From assembly GCA_002388665.1 (NCBI GenBank), contig DGMY01000025.1, positions 83,408-147,407 on the forward strand: a stretch of DNA of 64,000 nt, read 5' to 3'. Below the pieces are notes generated by a model. That model searched no databases. It was not told the DNA's origin and saw nothing but the letters and a program-made list of their open reading frames with translations. Each line of letters opens with the position of its first letter. Positions within the stretch are counted from its first letter, which is position 1. Below, one piece after another: positions 15,879 through 24,087 of this stretch. Source of the stretch: Opitutia bacterium UBA4506. Its GTDB lineage: Bacteria > Verrucomicrobiota > Verrucomicrobiia > Opitutales > Puniceicoccaceae. The translations under genes were made by a program, and so were the position numbers.

Positions 15879-16952
15879 TCACACCTTGGTGCCGATTCGT
15901 TGCCGTTGGTACTTTTGCGAGGCGATATCTTCGCACCATTCGCGATTTTCCAAATACCAGAGAATTGTTTTGCGAATTCCGGTCTCAAAAGTTTCCGCCG
16001 GAGTCCAACCGAGTTCGGTTTCGATTTTGGTCGCATCAATCGCGTAGCGACGGTCGTGCCCCGGACGGTCCGTCACAAACTTCTTCAAATCCTTGTAGGT
16101 CGAACCGTCTTCCCTTGGATCTTCTTCATCGAGGAAGGAACAAATCTGATCAACGATCTCGATATTGGGCCGCTCGCATTTACCACCGATATTGTAAGTT
16201 TCCCCGACTCGACCGCGCTGAAGCACTTCATAGATCGCCGAACAGTGATCCTCCACGTAGAGCCAGTCCCGAATGTTCATACCATCCCCGTAGATGGGAA
16301 GGTCCTTCCCTTCCAGGGCATTGAGAATCATCAGCGGGATGAGTTTCTCGGGGAACTGAAACGGACCATAATTGTTTGAGCAATTAGTCGTCACCACTGG
16401 CAAACCGTAGGTGTGATGGTAGGCGCGGACGATATGATCGCTCGCAGCCTTCGACGCCGAGTAGGGACTGTTCGGGCGATGAGGATTCTCTTCGCTAAAG
16501 GCGGGATCTTCGGGCAAGAGAGATCCGTACACTTCGTCAGTCGAAACGTGGAGGAAGCGGAATGCGCTAGCCTCCTCAGCCGAGAGCTCTTTCCAGTATT
16601 TACGAACCGCTTGAAGGAGCCGCAAAGTTCCCGTGACATTTGTATCGAAAAATGGTTCCGGGGAATCGATGGAGCGATCGACGTGAGATTCAGCCGCAAA
16701 ATTAACGACCGCGGAGATCGAGTATCCATCGAGCAAGCGGGACACACCGTCCTCGTCACCGATACTGCCCTCGACCATGACGTACCGGGAGTCCTCTGCA
16801 AAATCGGCGAGATTCGCCGGATTCCCCGCATAGGTCAACGCGTCGAGATTGACGACGATGCCATCGAACTGACCATCTGCCAGTAGGTATCGAACAAAAT
16901 TGGAGCCGATGAAACCACATCCACCGGTGACAAGTATCGCTTGCTTACTCAT
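15879..16952 (-). CDS. rfbB: dTDP-glucose 4,6-dehydratase
   Basis: A 357-residue extended SDR enzyme that makes dTDP-4-dehydro-6-deoxyglucose for rhamnose and related sugars. It shows the Rossmann motif TGGCGFIGSNFVRYL (residues 9-23), the SHVDRSIDSP signature, the catalytic STDEVYGSL (Asp-Glu), YSASKAASDH (Tyr-x-x-x-Lys) and the NCSNNYGPFQFPEKLIP nucleotide-sugar segment. Start ATG 16952. No rfbA, rfbC or rfbD is next to it, so the pathway genes must be elsewhere. It sits alone between the exporter operon and pyrD. Confidence 0.93.
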   Translation of the reverse strand: MSKQAILVTGGCGFIGSNFVRYLLADGQFDGIVVNLDALTYAGNPANLADFAEDSRYVMVEGSIGDEDGVSRLLDGYSISAVVNFAAESHVDRSIDSPEPFFDTNVTGTLRLLQAVRKYWKELSAEEASAFRFLHVSTDEVYGSLLPEDPAFSEENPHRPNSPYSASKAASDHIVRAYHHTYGLPVVTTNCSNNYGPFQFPEKLIPLMILNALEGKDLPIYGDGMNIRDWLYVEDHCSAIYEVLQRGRVGETYNIGGKCERPNIEIVDQICSFLDEEDPREDGSTYKDLKKFVTDRPGHDRRYAIDATKIETELGWTPAETFETGIRKTILWYLENREWCEDIASQKYQRQRIGTKV

Positions 16953-17036
16953 GAACCCAAGATCCTATTGCCCCACACCAGTGGAAAGGCAAGTGTTTAC
17001 GAGTCCTCCGCGCCAACCGTGCACCCCGGCAGGGCT

Positions 17037-18080
17037 CTATTCCGCGTAAAATCGCAGCGAGCGGGCGAGCGTGCGGGCGAAAAAGGGGCCGCGATAGATC
17101 CAACCGGTATAGAGCTGAACGAGATGAGCGCCCGCGTCCAACTTCTCGGCAGCGGAGGCCGAGTCACAAATTCCGCCGACTCCGATGAGCGGCATCTTTC
17201 CACCGGTTTCGCGGGAGAGGAATCGGATAATCTCGGTCGAGCGATTTCGCACAGGGGCCCCGGAGAGACCGCCGCGCTCGTACTCAACTCCGGCGGGGAG
17301 AGTCTCGCGACCGATGGTCGTATTGGTTGCGACGATCCCAGACACCCCACTCTCCTCGACAACTTGAATAATCTCGCCGATTTGATGAAAACTCAGATCG
17401 GGAGCAATTTTGAGAAAAATTGGAACGGCGCCGGAATCACGCTCACGATTGCGACGCTCCAGCTCACCTAAAATTTCAAGCAGCCGTCCCTTCTCCTGCA
17501 ACTCGCGAAGACCCTCCGTATTCGGGCTACTGACGTTCACCGTGAAATAGTCGGCCAAATCGTGCAAGTGCTCGAAACAAGCCAGATAGTCATTTGCCGC
17601 TTCATCGAGGGCCGTATTCTTGTTTTTGCCAATATTCACCCCGACCGGACAAATGCGTTTGCCGGGTGCCGGCAATCGGCGCAACCGCTTGGCCATCGCC
17701 TCCATCCCCCCGTTGTTGAAACCCATCCGATTGACAATGGCTTCATGCTCGGGGTACCGGAACAGTCGAGGCTGCGGATTACCCGGCTGAGATTTGGGAG
17801 TGACCGTGCCCACCTCGACATGACCAAACCCCAGAGCGGCCGCGGCCGGAACAAACTCGGCATCCTTATCCATCCCCGCAGCCAAACCGACGTGATTCGG
17901 GAAAGTGAGCCCCGCCAATTCTACAGATCTGCCCCGCCCCTGGTTGGCACTGGCCAGCAACCGGCACACCGGCTGAAGCAGGCTGAGGGACTGGAGAAAA
18001 TTCCGCCCATATTCGTGAGCACGCTCCGGTCCGAGGCGGAAAAATAGAGGGCGCAATACCTTTTCGTAAAATAGATCCAT
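17037..18080 (-). CDS. pyrD: Quinone-dependent dihydroorotate dehydrogenase (class 2)
   Basis: A 347-residue class 2 PyrD that oxidises dihydroorotate to orotate in pyrimidine synthesis and passes electrons to quinone. The N-terminal helical extension (LRPLFFRLGPERAHEYGRNFL) is the membrane/quinone region. Core features are FPNHVGLAAGMDKDAE, VGVNIGKNK and FTVNVSSPNTEGLR with the class 2 catalytic Ser, then ATNTTIGRE and GGLSGAPVRNRS, and the FMN phosphate loop IGVGGICD. Length is normal. Start ATG 18080. The gene is divergent from the unknown gene at 18183 with a 102-bp AT-rich spacer. Confidence 0.95.
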   Translation of the reverse strand: MDLFYEKVLRPLFFRLGPERAHEYGRNFLQSLSLLQPVCRLLASANQGRGRSVELAGLTFPNHVGLAAGMDKDAEFVPAAAALGFGHVEVGTVTPKSQPGNPQPRLFRYPEHEAIVNRMGFNNGGMEAMAKRLRRLPAPGKRICPVGVNIGKNKNTALDEAANDYLACFEHLHDLADYFTVNVSSPNTEGLRELQEKGRLLEILGELERRNRERDSGAVPIFLKIAPDLSFHQIGEIIQVVEESGVSGIVATNTTIGRETLPAGVEYERGGLSGAPVRNRSTEIIRFLSRETGGKMPLIGVGGICDSASAAEKLDAGAHLVQLYTGWIYRGPFFARTLARSLRFYAE

Positions 18081-18182
18081 GAGCTGTAGAACTGACGTTC
18101 GCCTCCATCCGACTCGTAAAAATTAACGACCGCAAACACTTTTGGTTTGCATCCGACATAATTTTGCGGCGTCGAGTGGTTA

Positions 18183-18914
18183 ATGTCACAGGCAAACCCT
18201 AAACTAAATTGGTGCATTGCACGTCTCGGTTCTGATGTAAATTGGTGGGTCGAAGAGATCAGCGACGCCATCCACTGGGACGTGGACGGGCTCGGAATTA
18301 TCGATCCACGCCAGGTCGCCTACGTGGTCGACCTCCTCGAACCGCTTCAGGAATACAATCTGGACCCTCAACTCTTCGAGAACGCGTTCTTCGGCTTTGC
18401 CATCGACAAAGAACTGAAGGACGGCCAGGTCCGCCTCGCTCGGACGAAAGGCTCTTTGCTGGAGGCCGACGAGCCTCTCTTCGCACTTCCTGACGTAATC
18501 GACGAAGAAAAAGGGCCCTACGCCGATTTCATCGAGCACGTCACCCGCCTCCGGGTACGCATGCTCAATGATCTCATCGAGTTCAGCCAGAAGCTGACCG
18601 TTGAGGAGCTCGAAGAAGAGATCCGCGAGCAACAGAACAGCGACCTGCTCGAAGGCCGCGCCACTCACTTTTTCCAAGAGATCACCTCCATCCTTGAGTA
18701 CGTGCCCGACGGCTACGAACTGGAGGCTGACGAAGAGCGGAAGGCTCAAACGGAGGAAGACGTTGTCGAAGAAGAATTCCAAGACCTCGATAGCGAGGAG
18801 GACGAAACCCTCGAAGAAGACGACACCATGAAATGGGACGAGGACGATGAGGATGAGGATGAAGACGAGGAATCCGAAGACGGCGCCGAAAAGAAGAAGC
18901 CGGAAGATTCCTAA
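18183..18914 (+). CDS. Unknown protein with long acidic tail
   Basis: A 243-residue cytoplasmic protein not recognised as any family. Residues 1-170 are a mixed alpha/beta region (LNWCIARLGSDVNWWVEEI, DPRQVAYVVDLLEPLQEY) with a helical section around 115-150. Residues 175-243 are almost entirely Asp/Glu with scattered Ser, Thr and Lys, a disordered acidic tail of about 60 residues ending in EKKKPEDS. No signal peptide or membrane helix. It lies 8 bp upstream of the next unknown gene and is probably cotranscribed with it. Acidic tails of this kind occur in chaperones, RNA-polymerase delta-like proteins and nucleic-acid mimics; none can be chosen here. Confidence 0.7.
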   Translation: MSQANPKLNWCIARLGSDVNWWVEEISDAIHWDVDGLGIIDPRQVAYVVDLLEPLQEYNLDPQLFENAFFGFAIDKELKDGQVRLARTKGSLLEADEPLFALPDVIDEEKGPYADFIEHVTRLRVRMLNDLIEFSQKLTVEELEEEIREQQNSDLLEGRATHFFQEITSILEYVPDGYELEADEERKAQTEEDVVEEEFQDLDSEEDETLEEDDTMKWDEDDEDEDEDEESEDGAEKKKPEDS

Positions 18915-18922
18915 GGGACCCT

Positions 18923-19315
18923 ATGGATTATCTTGCTGATATCGATTTCGTCGAAAGCCTGCTCAAGGAATCTCTCGATGGCAATGTAGGACCGGCCCGT
19001 CGCTTCGCTGAAGCCAACAGCCGCTCCTCATTCGCCGTCAGTGTTCCGACCAGCATCCGCCTTCTTGCCTCCGCCGGTGCCGACGACGAGGAAATCGTCG
19101 AACGGTTTATGAATGCCTTTCCCGTAATATCCTTCGACCAGTCCCTCATGGCCCGTACAGCGGCGGTTTTTCGGGCACATGATATTCCTCTGGAGACGGC
19201 GATCGAGGGAGCTATCGCCATCATTCACGAATTGAAAATCCTTACCGGAACGCCCTCCCGGTACAAGGCGCTTCCGGGAATCACGATCACCAACTTCCGC
19301 GACGAAGACAGCTAA
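18923..19315 (+). CDS. Unknown small protein paired with the acidic-tail gene
   Basis: A 130-residue protein starting ATG 18923, 8 bp after the acidic-tail gene. It is helical, without signal peptide or membrane segment: DYLADIDFVESLLKESLDG at the N-terminus and IEGAIAIIHELKILTGTPSR near residue 100. Codon usage matches the neighbours, so it looks like a real gene. Its stop is 6 bp from the end of the convergent sugar transferase gene, leaving no room for a terminator. Function not recognised; the pair may encode interacting partners. Confidence 0.6.
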   Translation: MDYLADIDFVESLLKESLDGNVGPARRFAEANSRSSFAVSVPTSIRLLASAGADDEEIVERFMNAFPVISFDQSLMARTAAVFRAHDIPLETAIEGAIAIIHELKILTGTPSRYKALPGITITNFRDEDS

Positions 19316-19321
19316 GCGCTG

Positions 19322-19951
19322 TCATTCCAGATCTTTCGAGGGCGGTTCCCCGTTTCCTCTGAATTCTCCCACCGTCGCATGTCCTTCCGCGGTGATGCCC
19401 TCGCGGCGAAACACTCTGACTATGGTCATGAGTAACACTTTCACATCGAGCCGGAAGGACAGGTGGTCGACATACCAAACGTCCATCTTGAATCGACTGT
19501 CCCAACTGACAGCGTTGCGGCCGTTCACTTGCGCCCATCCAGTGATGCCCGGTCTCACCTCCATCCGCCTGGCCTGTTCCGGAGAATAGCGCTCCAGGTA
19601 GCGGGGCAGAAGCGGACGTGGGCCGACCAAACTCATCTCACCACGCACCACATTCCACAACTCTGGAAGTTCATCTAAACTTGTCGAGCGAAGGAATCTG
19701 CCGAACCAACCGAGCCGCATTTCGTCGGGCAACAGTTCGCCGTCCTCTCCCCGTTCGGAGTTCATCGAGCGAAATTTGTAGATCGTAAACAACTCACCCC
19801 GCTCGCCCGGCCGTAGTTGCTGGAAAATGACAGGTCCGCCGAGCTGGACGCGCACCACAACGCCAACGATAAGAATCAGCGGGGAAAGCAGCACCAACAG
19901 GATGCTCGCGACAAGAAGATCAAACGCTCGCTTCCCCCACCGTGAATACAT
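19322..19951 (-). CDS. Polyprenyl-phosphate sugar-1-phosphate transferase (small PglC type)
   Basis: A 209-residue monotopic phosphoglycosyl transferase. One N-terminal reentrant hydrophobic segment (about residues 8-32) is followed by the catalytic core: YKFRSM, the invariant RSTSLDELPELWNV (catalytic Asp-Glu), EMSLVGPRPLL and RPGITGWAQVNGRN. This is the short PglC/EpsL-like form without the WcaJ membrane domain. It transfers a sugar-1-phosphate to undecaprenyl phosphate, the first step of a surface glycan. The start overlaps the upstream stop by one base, so it is the last gene of the ABC exporter operon. No glycosyltransferases are adjacent. Confidence 0.92.
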   Translation of the reverse strand: MYSRWGKRAFDLLVASILLVLLSPLILIVGVVVRVQLGGPVIFQQLRPGERGELFTIYKFRSMNSERGEDGELLPDEMRLGWFGRFLRSTSLDELPELWNVVRGEMSLVGPRPLLPRYLERYSPEQARRMEVRPGITGWAQVNGRNAVSWDSRFKMDVWYVDHLSFRLDVKVLLMTIVRVFRREGITAEGHATVGEFRGNGEPPSKDLE

Positions 19952-20775
19952 CAGGAAGAAGCCCCTTCCCCATCGTCAGCATCGATTTCCAGAAGAGGAA
20001 GTGGGCGCTGCGGGACCACCGGATCGGTCTCCATGCGAGGGTTGCGCCCATACTGCAACTCCTGAACATAGCTCTGCATCAGGCTATACTGCGCAGGGTT
20101 ATCCGAAGGGTCCATACCCGCCAAGACCCGGCGCAACCACATGAGCGCTTCCTGATCGCGACCGAGGTCCATTAAAATCACCGCACGAAGCCTTGCATAG
20201 AGCGCTCGGTGAGACGGTTTTTCATAGGCGATACGGTAGTACTCCTGCGCCATTTCAGGATCATCCAGAACCGTCCAATAGACGCGCGCCTGCTCGGCGG
20301 GAAGCGCTGCCGACTCCGGCGCAAATTTCTCGCCCTCGCGCAACAGCTCCAACCCCCGCTCGGCCTGCTCTCTGCGGATTCGCTGTTCGACAGACTTCGG
20401 AGCTGTCCGGTCCTTCCCGAAACGCCAAACCGGCATATCGTAAATAATCATCCTCGAGGCCTCGATCCAGAAATAGGGAAAATCAGGCTGCAACCGCGTC
20501 ACGGTCCGAGCGGTGGTTTCGGTCAAACCGTGGTTCTCCTGCTGCCAATAGTAATTGGTTTGCAGCCAAAGGAAGTCCGCTGCGAGGGCGCGCAAGCCTC
20601 CCAGAGAGCCGATTATCACGGCTTGCCCCAATCCATCCAACTCACTGAGATCCTGCTCAGGAGGCTGAATTTCCCTGCGTAGAGGCAATGTCAATACACC
20701 GACTAGAAAACTAGCGATGATGAACAGAAAGAATGGGGGGATACGTGCCATAGAACTACTACTCCCAGCGTGCAT
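19951..20775 (-). CDS. Membrane-anchored TPR-like protein
   Basis: A 274-residue protein with one N-terminal hydrophobic helix (FFLFIIASFLVGVLTLPL, about residues 14-31) and no obvious signal cleavage site. The remainder is helical with TPR-like repeats: LRALAADFLWLQTNYYWQQ, LLREGEKFAPESAALPAEQARVYW and DPEMAQEYYRIAYE. The segment LGGLRALAADFLW is seen in TPR proteins adjoining ABC exporters and exopolysaccharide genes. ATG 20775 is the first start; the ATG at 20751 (MARIPPF) is an alternative. It lies 3 bp after the ABC permease and is coupled to the sugar transferase gene. Confidence 0.7.
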   Translation of the reverse strand: MHAGSSSSMARIPPFFLFIIASFLVGVLTLPLRREIQPPEQDLSELDGLGQAVIIGSLGGLRALAADFLWLQTNYYWQQENHGLTETTARTVTRLQPDFPYFWIEASRMIIYDMPVWRFGKDRTAPKSVEQRIRREQAERGLELLREGEKFAPESAALPAEQARVYWTVLDDPEMAQEYYRIAYEKPSHRALYARLRAVILMDLGRDQEALMWLRRVLAGMDPSDNPAQYSLMQSYVQELQYGRNPRMETDPVVPQRPLPLLEIDADDGEGASS

Positions 20776-20778
20776 CGC

Positions 20779-21576
20779 CTACAGTTCCCTGCGGTGAAAG
20801 AACCCCACGGCAATCGCCAGATATGCCCCGGTGTATATCGCCGCATATCCAATCGCACGCAGGTAGTCGGGGTCCACTGACGGCTCATTGAAGATTCGAA
20901 AATCCGGTAGAAAATAGGCGAAAAAGAAACCGAGAACCGTGTACAAGATCCCGTCACCCGATTGGTAGAAATCGATGGCAAGGTGAACCAAATGAGCGGC
21001 AAAGAAGAGGGCAAACCCCATCGACACGGTGTAACTGAACGAATTCGCAAAGGAAGCTACCGCGAAGACCATACTTCCCAGAACAAAAAACTTCAAAATC
21101 TGGAAAAAGCCAGCGATCCAAGCCTCCGATAGGACCACATCCAAACTGGCCTTGTTGATCGAAGGATCTTCGGTCAGGGATTGGCTACGCCACCACAGGA
21201 GAATACTCACGAGGATTAACATCCCCAATGCGAACAAGAGTATGGGGGCCAGAGTCCCGCAGAATTTCCCGAGAAGGAACTGTGACCGCGTCACCGGACG
21301 CGCCAGAATGGGCAGGACGGTCCTCTGCTCGATTTCGCGAAAGAAGAGCTGTGCCCCCAAGGTCACTACGAGGATGGAACCAAAAAGCGAGATGGCCCCC
21401 TGCCCCAAATCGTTGATGAACCGGATCTCGGCGGATCCGAAATGAAAATTTGTGAGAAAGATCGAAGCAGCGATCAGAGCCGCCGCCAGCAATCCAAAAA
21501 TCGTAAACACGCGCGACAGGACCACCTCGGTCCAGGTGTGGCGCGCAATCAAATACAAGGAACGAAAACCATTCAT
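20779..21576 (-). CDS. ABC-2 type permease
   Basis: A 265-residue permease with about six hydrophobic helices: residues 18-40 and 60-76, three more between about 105 and 195, and one at the C-terminus. The segment FREIEQRTVLPILARPVTRSQFLLGKF after helix 2 is the NosY/YhaP-like ABC-2 signature. The start codon overlaps the stop of the ATPase gene upstream. Substrate cannot be read from the sequence; the TPR protein and sugar-phosphate transferase downstream hint at envelope polysaccharide export, but ABC-2 permeases of this subtype also move other substrates. Confidence 0.88.
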   Translation of the reverse strand: MNGFRSLYLIARHTWTEVVLSRVFTIFGLLAAALIAASIFLTNFHFGSAEIRFINDLGQGAISLFGSILVVTLGAQLFFREIEQRTVLPILARPVTRSQFLLGKFCGTLAPILLFALGMLILVSILLWWRSQSLTEDPSINKASLDVVLSEAWIAGFFQILKFFVLGSMVFAVASFANSFSYTVSMGFALFFAAHLVHLAIDFYQSGDGILYTVLGFFFAYFLPDFRIFNEPSVDPDYLRAIGYAAIYTGAYLAIAVGFFHRREL

Positions 21577-22433
21577 GCTGCGTTCTCCTTTTCGTTTTCG
21601 CGTACCAACTTGACAAACACCTCTTCCAGGGAAAGGGCCGTATCGGCACCCTCTTCCACATGCACACCGGCTTTCTCGGCCATCGTTCGCATCTTCTGCT
21701 GTTCCTCCGTACTATCAAATAACAATGACGGCTTATGGCCCGTCGACTTCAACAAAGACTCAAGCGTTCCCTCCGCGAGCATCCGCCCGCGATGAAGAAT
21801 CGCCACCCGATCACAGACAGACTCCACCTGGCTCAACAAGTGAGAGCAGAGCAGCACGGTTTTCCCCTGGGACTTCAGCAACCGGATCATCTCGGTAATC
21901 TGCCGAGCCCCGATCGGGTCCACACCCGCGGTCGGCTCGTCCAAAATGATTAAATCGGGATCGTGGACCAACGCTTGGGCGAGCCCCAGTCGTTGCAACA
22001 TGCCCTTCGAATAGGTTCGGATCGGGCGTTTTTCGGCACCGACCAAACCAACCGTTTCCAGCACATCACCCGTACGCTTCTTCAAGGCACTTCCTGAGAG
22101 ACCGGAAAACCGACCCATCGACTGGACCAGAGTCTCTCCACTCAAATAGCCATAGAAGAAAGGAGCTTCGGGAACATAGCCAATCCTCTGCCGGGATTCC
22201 GGGCGGGAAGTCTTTCCACCGAAGACCAGACATTCACCCGAAGTCGGCCGAACCAAATCCAGGCAAATCTTGATCGTGGTGCTCTTCCCGGATCCGTTGG
22301 GACCGAGGAGACCAAAAACCTCTCCACTTCGAACTTCCAAATCAAGTCCTTCCAACGCGAGGACAGATGATACACGGACCGCTCCGGACCGAAATACCTT
22401 ACGGAGTTTGCTCAGGGTAATCGCGTTTTCCAT
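21573..22433 (-). CDS. ABC exporter ATPase (ABC-2 / NatA-CcmA like)
   Basis: A 286-residue ATPase: Walker A GPNGSGKST, Q-loop IGYVPEAPFFYGYL, signature YSKGMLQRLGLAQAL, Walker B LIILDEPTAG and switch region LLCSHLL. The YSKGM form of the signature is typical of the NatA/CcmA subgroup that pairs with ABC-2 permeases. A C-terminal extension (LLFDSTEEQQKMRTMAEKAG...LSLEEVFVKLV) matches the regulatory tail of this group. First gene of the minus-strand set running to 19322. Start ATG 22433. Confidence 0.9.
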   Translation of the reverse strand: MENAITLSKLRKVFRSGAVRVSSVLALEGLDLEVRSGEVFGLLGPNGSGKSTTIKICLDLVRPTSGECLVFGGKTSRPESRQRIGYVPEAPFFYGYLSGETLVQSMGRFSGLSGSALKKRTGDVLETVGLVGAEKRPIRTYSKGMLQRLGLAQALVHDPDLIILDEPTAGVDPIGARQITEMIRLLKSQGKTVLLCSHLLSQVESVCDRVAILHRGRMLAEGTLESLLKSTGHKPSLLFDSTEEQQKMRTMAEKAGVHVEEGADTALSLEEVFVKLVRENEKENAA

Positions 22434-22487
22434 GGCCCTAAATTAACAGCCTCACTTCATCGGGGAAAAGAAGATTCTGGCAAAACA

Positions 22488-22530
22488 TAAAAAAACGGAA
22501 CCTCTTGGATTTAAGAGAGTTCCGTCTTTT
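22488..22530 (-). terminator. Intrinsic terminator downstream of tRNA-Arg
   Basis: Read on the minus strand, the stem ACGGAACTCTCTT / AAGAGGTTCCGT (one bulged base, short loop) is followed by TTTTTTATG. It lies just after the tRNA 3' end. The plus strand also has a short T-rich stretch after the stem (TCTTTT), so weak bidirectional action is possible. Confidence 0.7.
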
Positions 22531-22536
22531 CAAAAG

Positions 22537-22613
22537 TGGTACGCGGCGAGGGAGTCGAACCCCCAACCTCCTGATCCGTAGTCAGGTGCTCTATCCAATT
22601 GAGCTAGCCACGC
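22537..22613 (-). tRNA. tRNA-Arg (anticodon ACG)
   Basis: The minus strand gives a full cloverleaf of 77 nt with an encoded CCA. The acceptor stem is GCGTGGC/GCCGCGT, with a G-U at the first pair and another G-U inside. The D arm is AGCTCAATTGGATAGAGC; the anticodon arm CCTGA-CTACGGA-TCAGG has anticodon ACG; the T loop is TTCGACT. ACG (read as ICG after deamination) decodes CGU/CGC/CGA. The tRNA stands alone between the ABC exporter operon and pgsA, with its own promoter and terminator. Confidence 0.96.
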
Positions 22614-22629
22614 ACGAAGGAAAGCGAAG

Positions 22630-22658
22630 AGACAAACCTTGCACGTCGGATCTGTCAA
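22630..22658 (-). promoter_or_regulatory. Putative sigma70 promoter of tRNA-Arg
   Basis: On the minus strand a perfect -35 TTGACA is followed by a 17-bp spacer and a weaker -10 TTGTCT, ending 16 bp before the tRNA. Spacing and position fit a housekeeping promoter; the -10 box matches the consensus only partly. Confidence 0.55.
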
Positions 22659-22783
22659 GCCTTCGAAGAGAAAAATATTTTTTTTAGAACATTTGTCGGG
22701 TAAACCTGGTGTCGAGCGGCGGATCGCAGCAATCGATTTCTATCCCGTTGCATTTCTCAATGGGCTAATCATACTTTCTTAAG

Positions 22784-23389
22784 ATGAGTTTGCCGAATCT
22801 GATGACGCTCTCCCGCATCCCGTTTCTCTTTTTGATTACGGGCTGCCTCCTCCTACAATCCCCAGGGCCGATTCTTGCCCTGATCTTTTTTATAATCGCT
22901 GCCCTCACGGATTGGGCCGACGGCTGGCTGGCGCGCCGTTCCGGCCTGGTATCGGACTTCGGCAAGCTGATGGATGCTCTCGCCGACAAGATTCTGATGG
23001 TGGGGATGCTGGTCGTAGTTCTCACGGTTGGCCTACTCCCGCAATGGACACTCTTTCTGGTCCTACTCATCATCACCCGCGAATTTTGGATCACGGGCCT
23101 TCGCTTGGTAGCAGCCGCCCGCGGCGTCGTACTCGCCGCAGAGAAACTCGGTAAATACAAGACGGTGTTTCAAATCATTTCGATCGCGCTACTCCTTCTC
23201 GGCAAGTCGATCGAGACGGACTTTGGCGGTGATTTGGAAAGTGGTTCCGCACTACTCTGCATGAATACAGGAATCGCTATGTTTCTGATCGCAGCCATTT
23301 TGACAATTGTATCGGGATCCGTCTACTTGTGGAAATATCGCGCCCTCATGGGGCTAGGAGAAGATCAGAACAAGGCAGACCATGCGTGA
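22784..23389 (+). CDS. pgsA: CDP-diacylglycerol-glycerol-3-phosphate phosphatidyltransferase
   Basis: A 201-residue integral membrane enzyme of the CDP-alcohol phosphatidyltransferase family, making phosphatidylglycerol phosphate. The start LPNLMTLSRIPFL is the PgsA N-terminus. The catalytic motif D-x2-D-G-x2-A-R-x8-G-x3-D-x3-D reads DWADGWLARRSGLVSDFGKLMDALADK (about residues 43-69; all residues present). Four or five hydrophobic helices fit. It overlaps pgpA by 8 bp, so the two steps of phosphatidylglycerol synthesis are translationally coupled. Confidence 0.93.
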   Translation: MSLPNLMTLSRIPFLFLITGCLLLQSPGPILALIFFIIAALTDWADGWLARRSGLVSDFGKLMDALADKILMVGMLVVVLTVGLLPQWTLFLVLLIITREFWITGLRLVAAARGVVLAAEKLGKYKTVFQIISIALLLLGKSIETDFGGDLESGSALLCMNTGIAMFLIAAILTIVSGSVYLWKYRALMGLGEDQNKADHA

Positions 23390-23879
23390 GAGACATCCCA
23401 TATGGAACATGATCCCGAGAAACGTAATTCTCGGCCTGACCACCTTTGGCCCGATTGGGCAACTCAAGGCACCCGGGACCTGGGGATCCGTGGTGGGTGT
23501 ATTACTCTTCACACTCTTTTTCGCCTATCTCTCACCGATTCCGTATTTCATACTCGCGTTGGTCTTGGTCTTCTTAGCGGTCCCCCTCTGCGAGGAAGCA
23601 GAAATCCGGCTTGGACGCCGCGATCCTGGCTGCGTGATTCTGGATGAGTGCGTAGCGATCCCGATCTGCTTTTTCGCGATTCCATTTCCTTTGAATGAAC
23701 CCGCCTGGCCGTGGATCCTCGGGGGCTTCGCCCTTTTCCGATTCTTTGATATCCTCAAGCCTCTGGGTATATCCAAACTCCAGACTCTCCGCGGAGGTTG
23801 GGGAGTGGTTGCCGACGATGTAGCTGCTGCTGTTGCCAGCAATATCGTCCTTCAGATCGTCTACTATCTCGTACACTAA
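23382..23879 (+). CDS. pgpA: Phosphatidylglycerophosphatase A
   Basis: A 165-residue membrane phosphatase removing the terminal phosphate of phosphatidylglycerol phosphate. Family features are GLTTFGPIGQLKAPGTWGSVVG, the acidic motif DPGCVILDECVAIPICF, and FRFFDILKPLGISKLQ...GWGVVADDVAAAVASN near the C-terminus. Three or four hydrophobic helices. It starts inside pgsA and completes that pathway. Normal family length. Confidence 0.93.
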   Translation: MRERHPIWNMIPRNVILGLTTFGPIGQLKAPGTWGSVVGVLLFTLFFAYLSPIPYFILALVLVFLAVPLCEEAEIRLGRRDPGCVILDECVAIPICFFAIPFPLNEPAWPWILGGFALFRFFDILKPLGISKLQTLRGGWGVVADDVAAAVASNIVLQIVYYLVH

Positions 23880-23940
23880 GAATCGCGCAGAGATGGTTCT
23901 CGACGCGAGTCGATCACCATCCCACATTCTTTTCAAAATC

Positions 23941-24078
23941 ATGACCAGTCAGCAAGAGCCCGACCCGCCTGAAGTTTCAGCCGAAGTACAACGGAAAGCC
24001 CGCCGAACCATTTGGATTCTTTACGGGGTCATGGCATTCCTAGTACTTCTACCATTCGTGATGCTGTTCTTCCGATAG
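23941..24078 (+). CDS. Small single-span membrane protein (45 residues)
   Basis: ATG 23941 opens a 45-residue protein with a charged, Pro/Glu-rich N-terminus and one C-terminal transmembrane helix (ILYGVMAFLVLLPFVMLFF). It sits 61 bp after pgpA and 9 bp before the PIN-TRAM gene, on the same strand. A longer frame opens upstream inside pgpA, but the upstream residues look like out-of-frame pgpA sequence. Function unknown; the tight spacing to the next gene supports it being translated. Confidence 0.5.
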   Translation: MTSQQEPDPPEVSAEVQRKARRTIWILYGVMAFLVLLPFVMLFFR

Positions 24079-24087
24079 ACGCTTCAC

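Noticed and set aside
14521..16047. A long (508-codon) plus-strand frame opposite the TolC-family gene
   Set aside because: It lies mainly antisense to a well-supported TolC-like gene, spills into rfbB and shows no domain or ribosome site. It is a shadow of the strong codon bias on the other strand.
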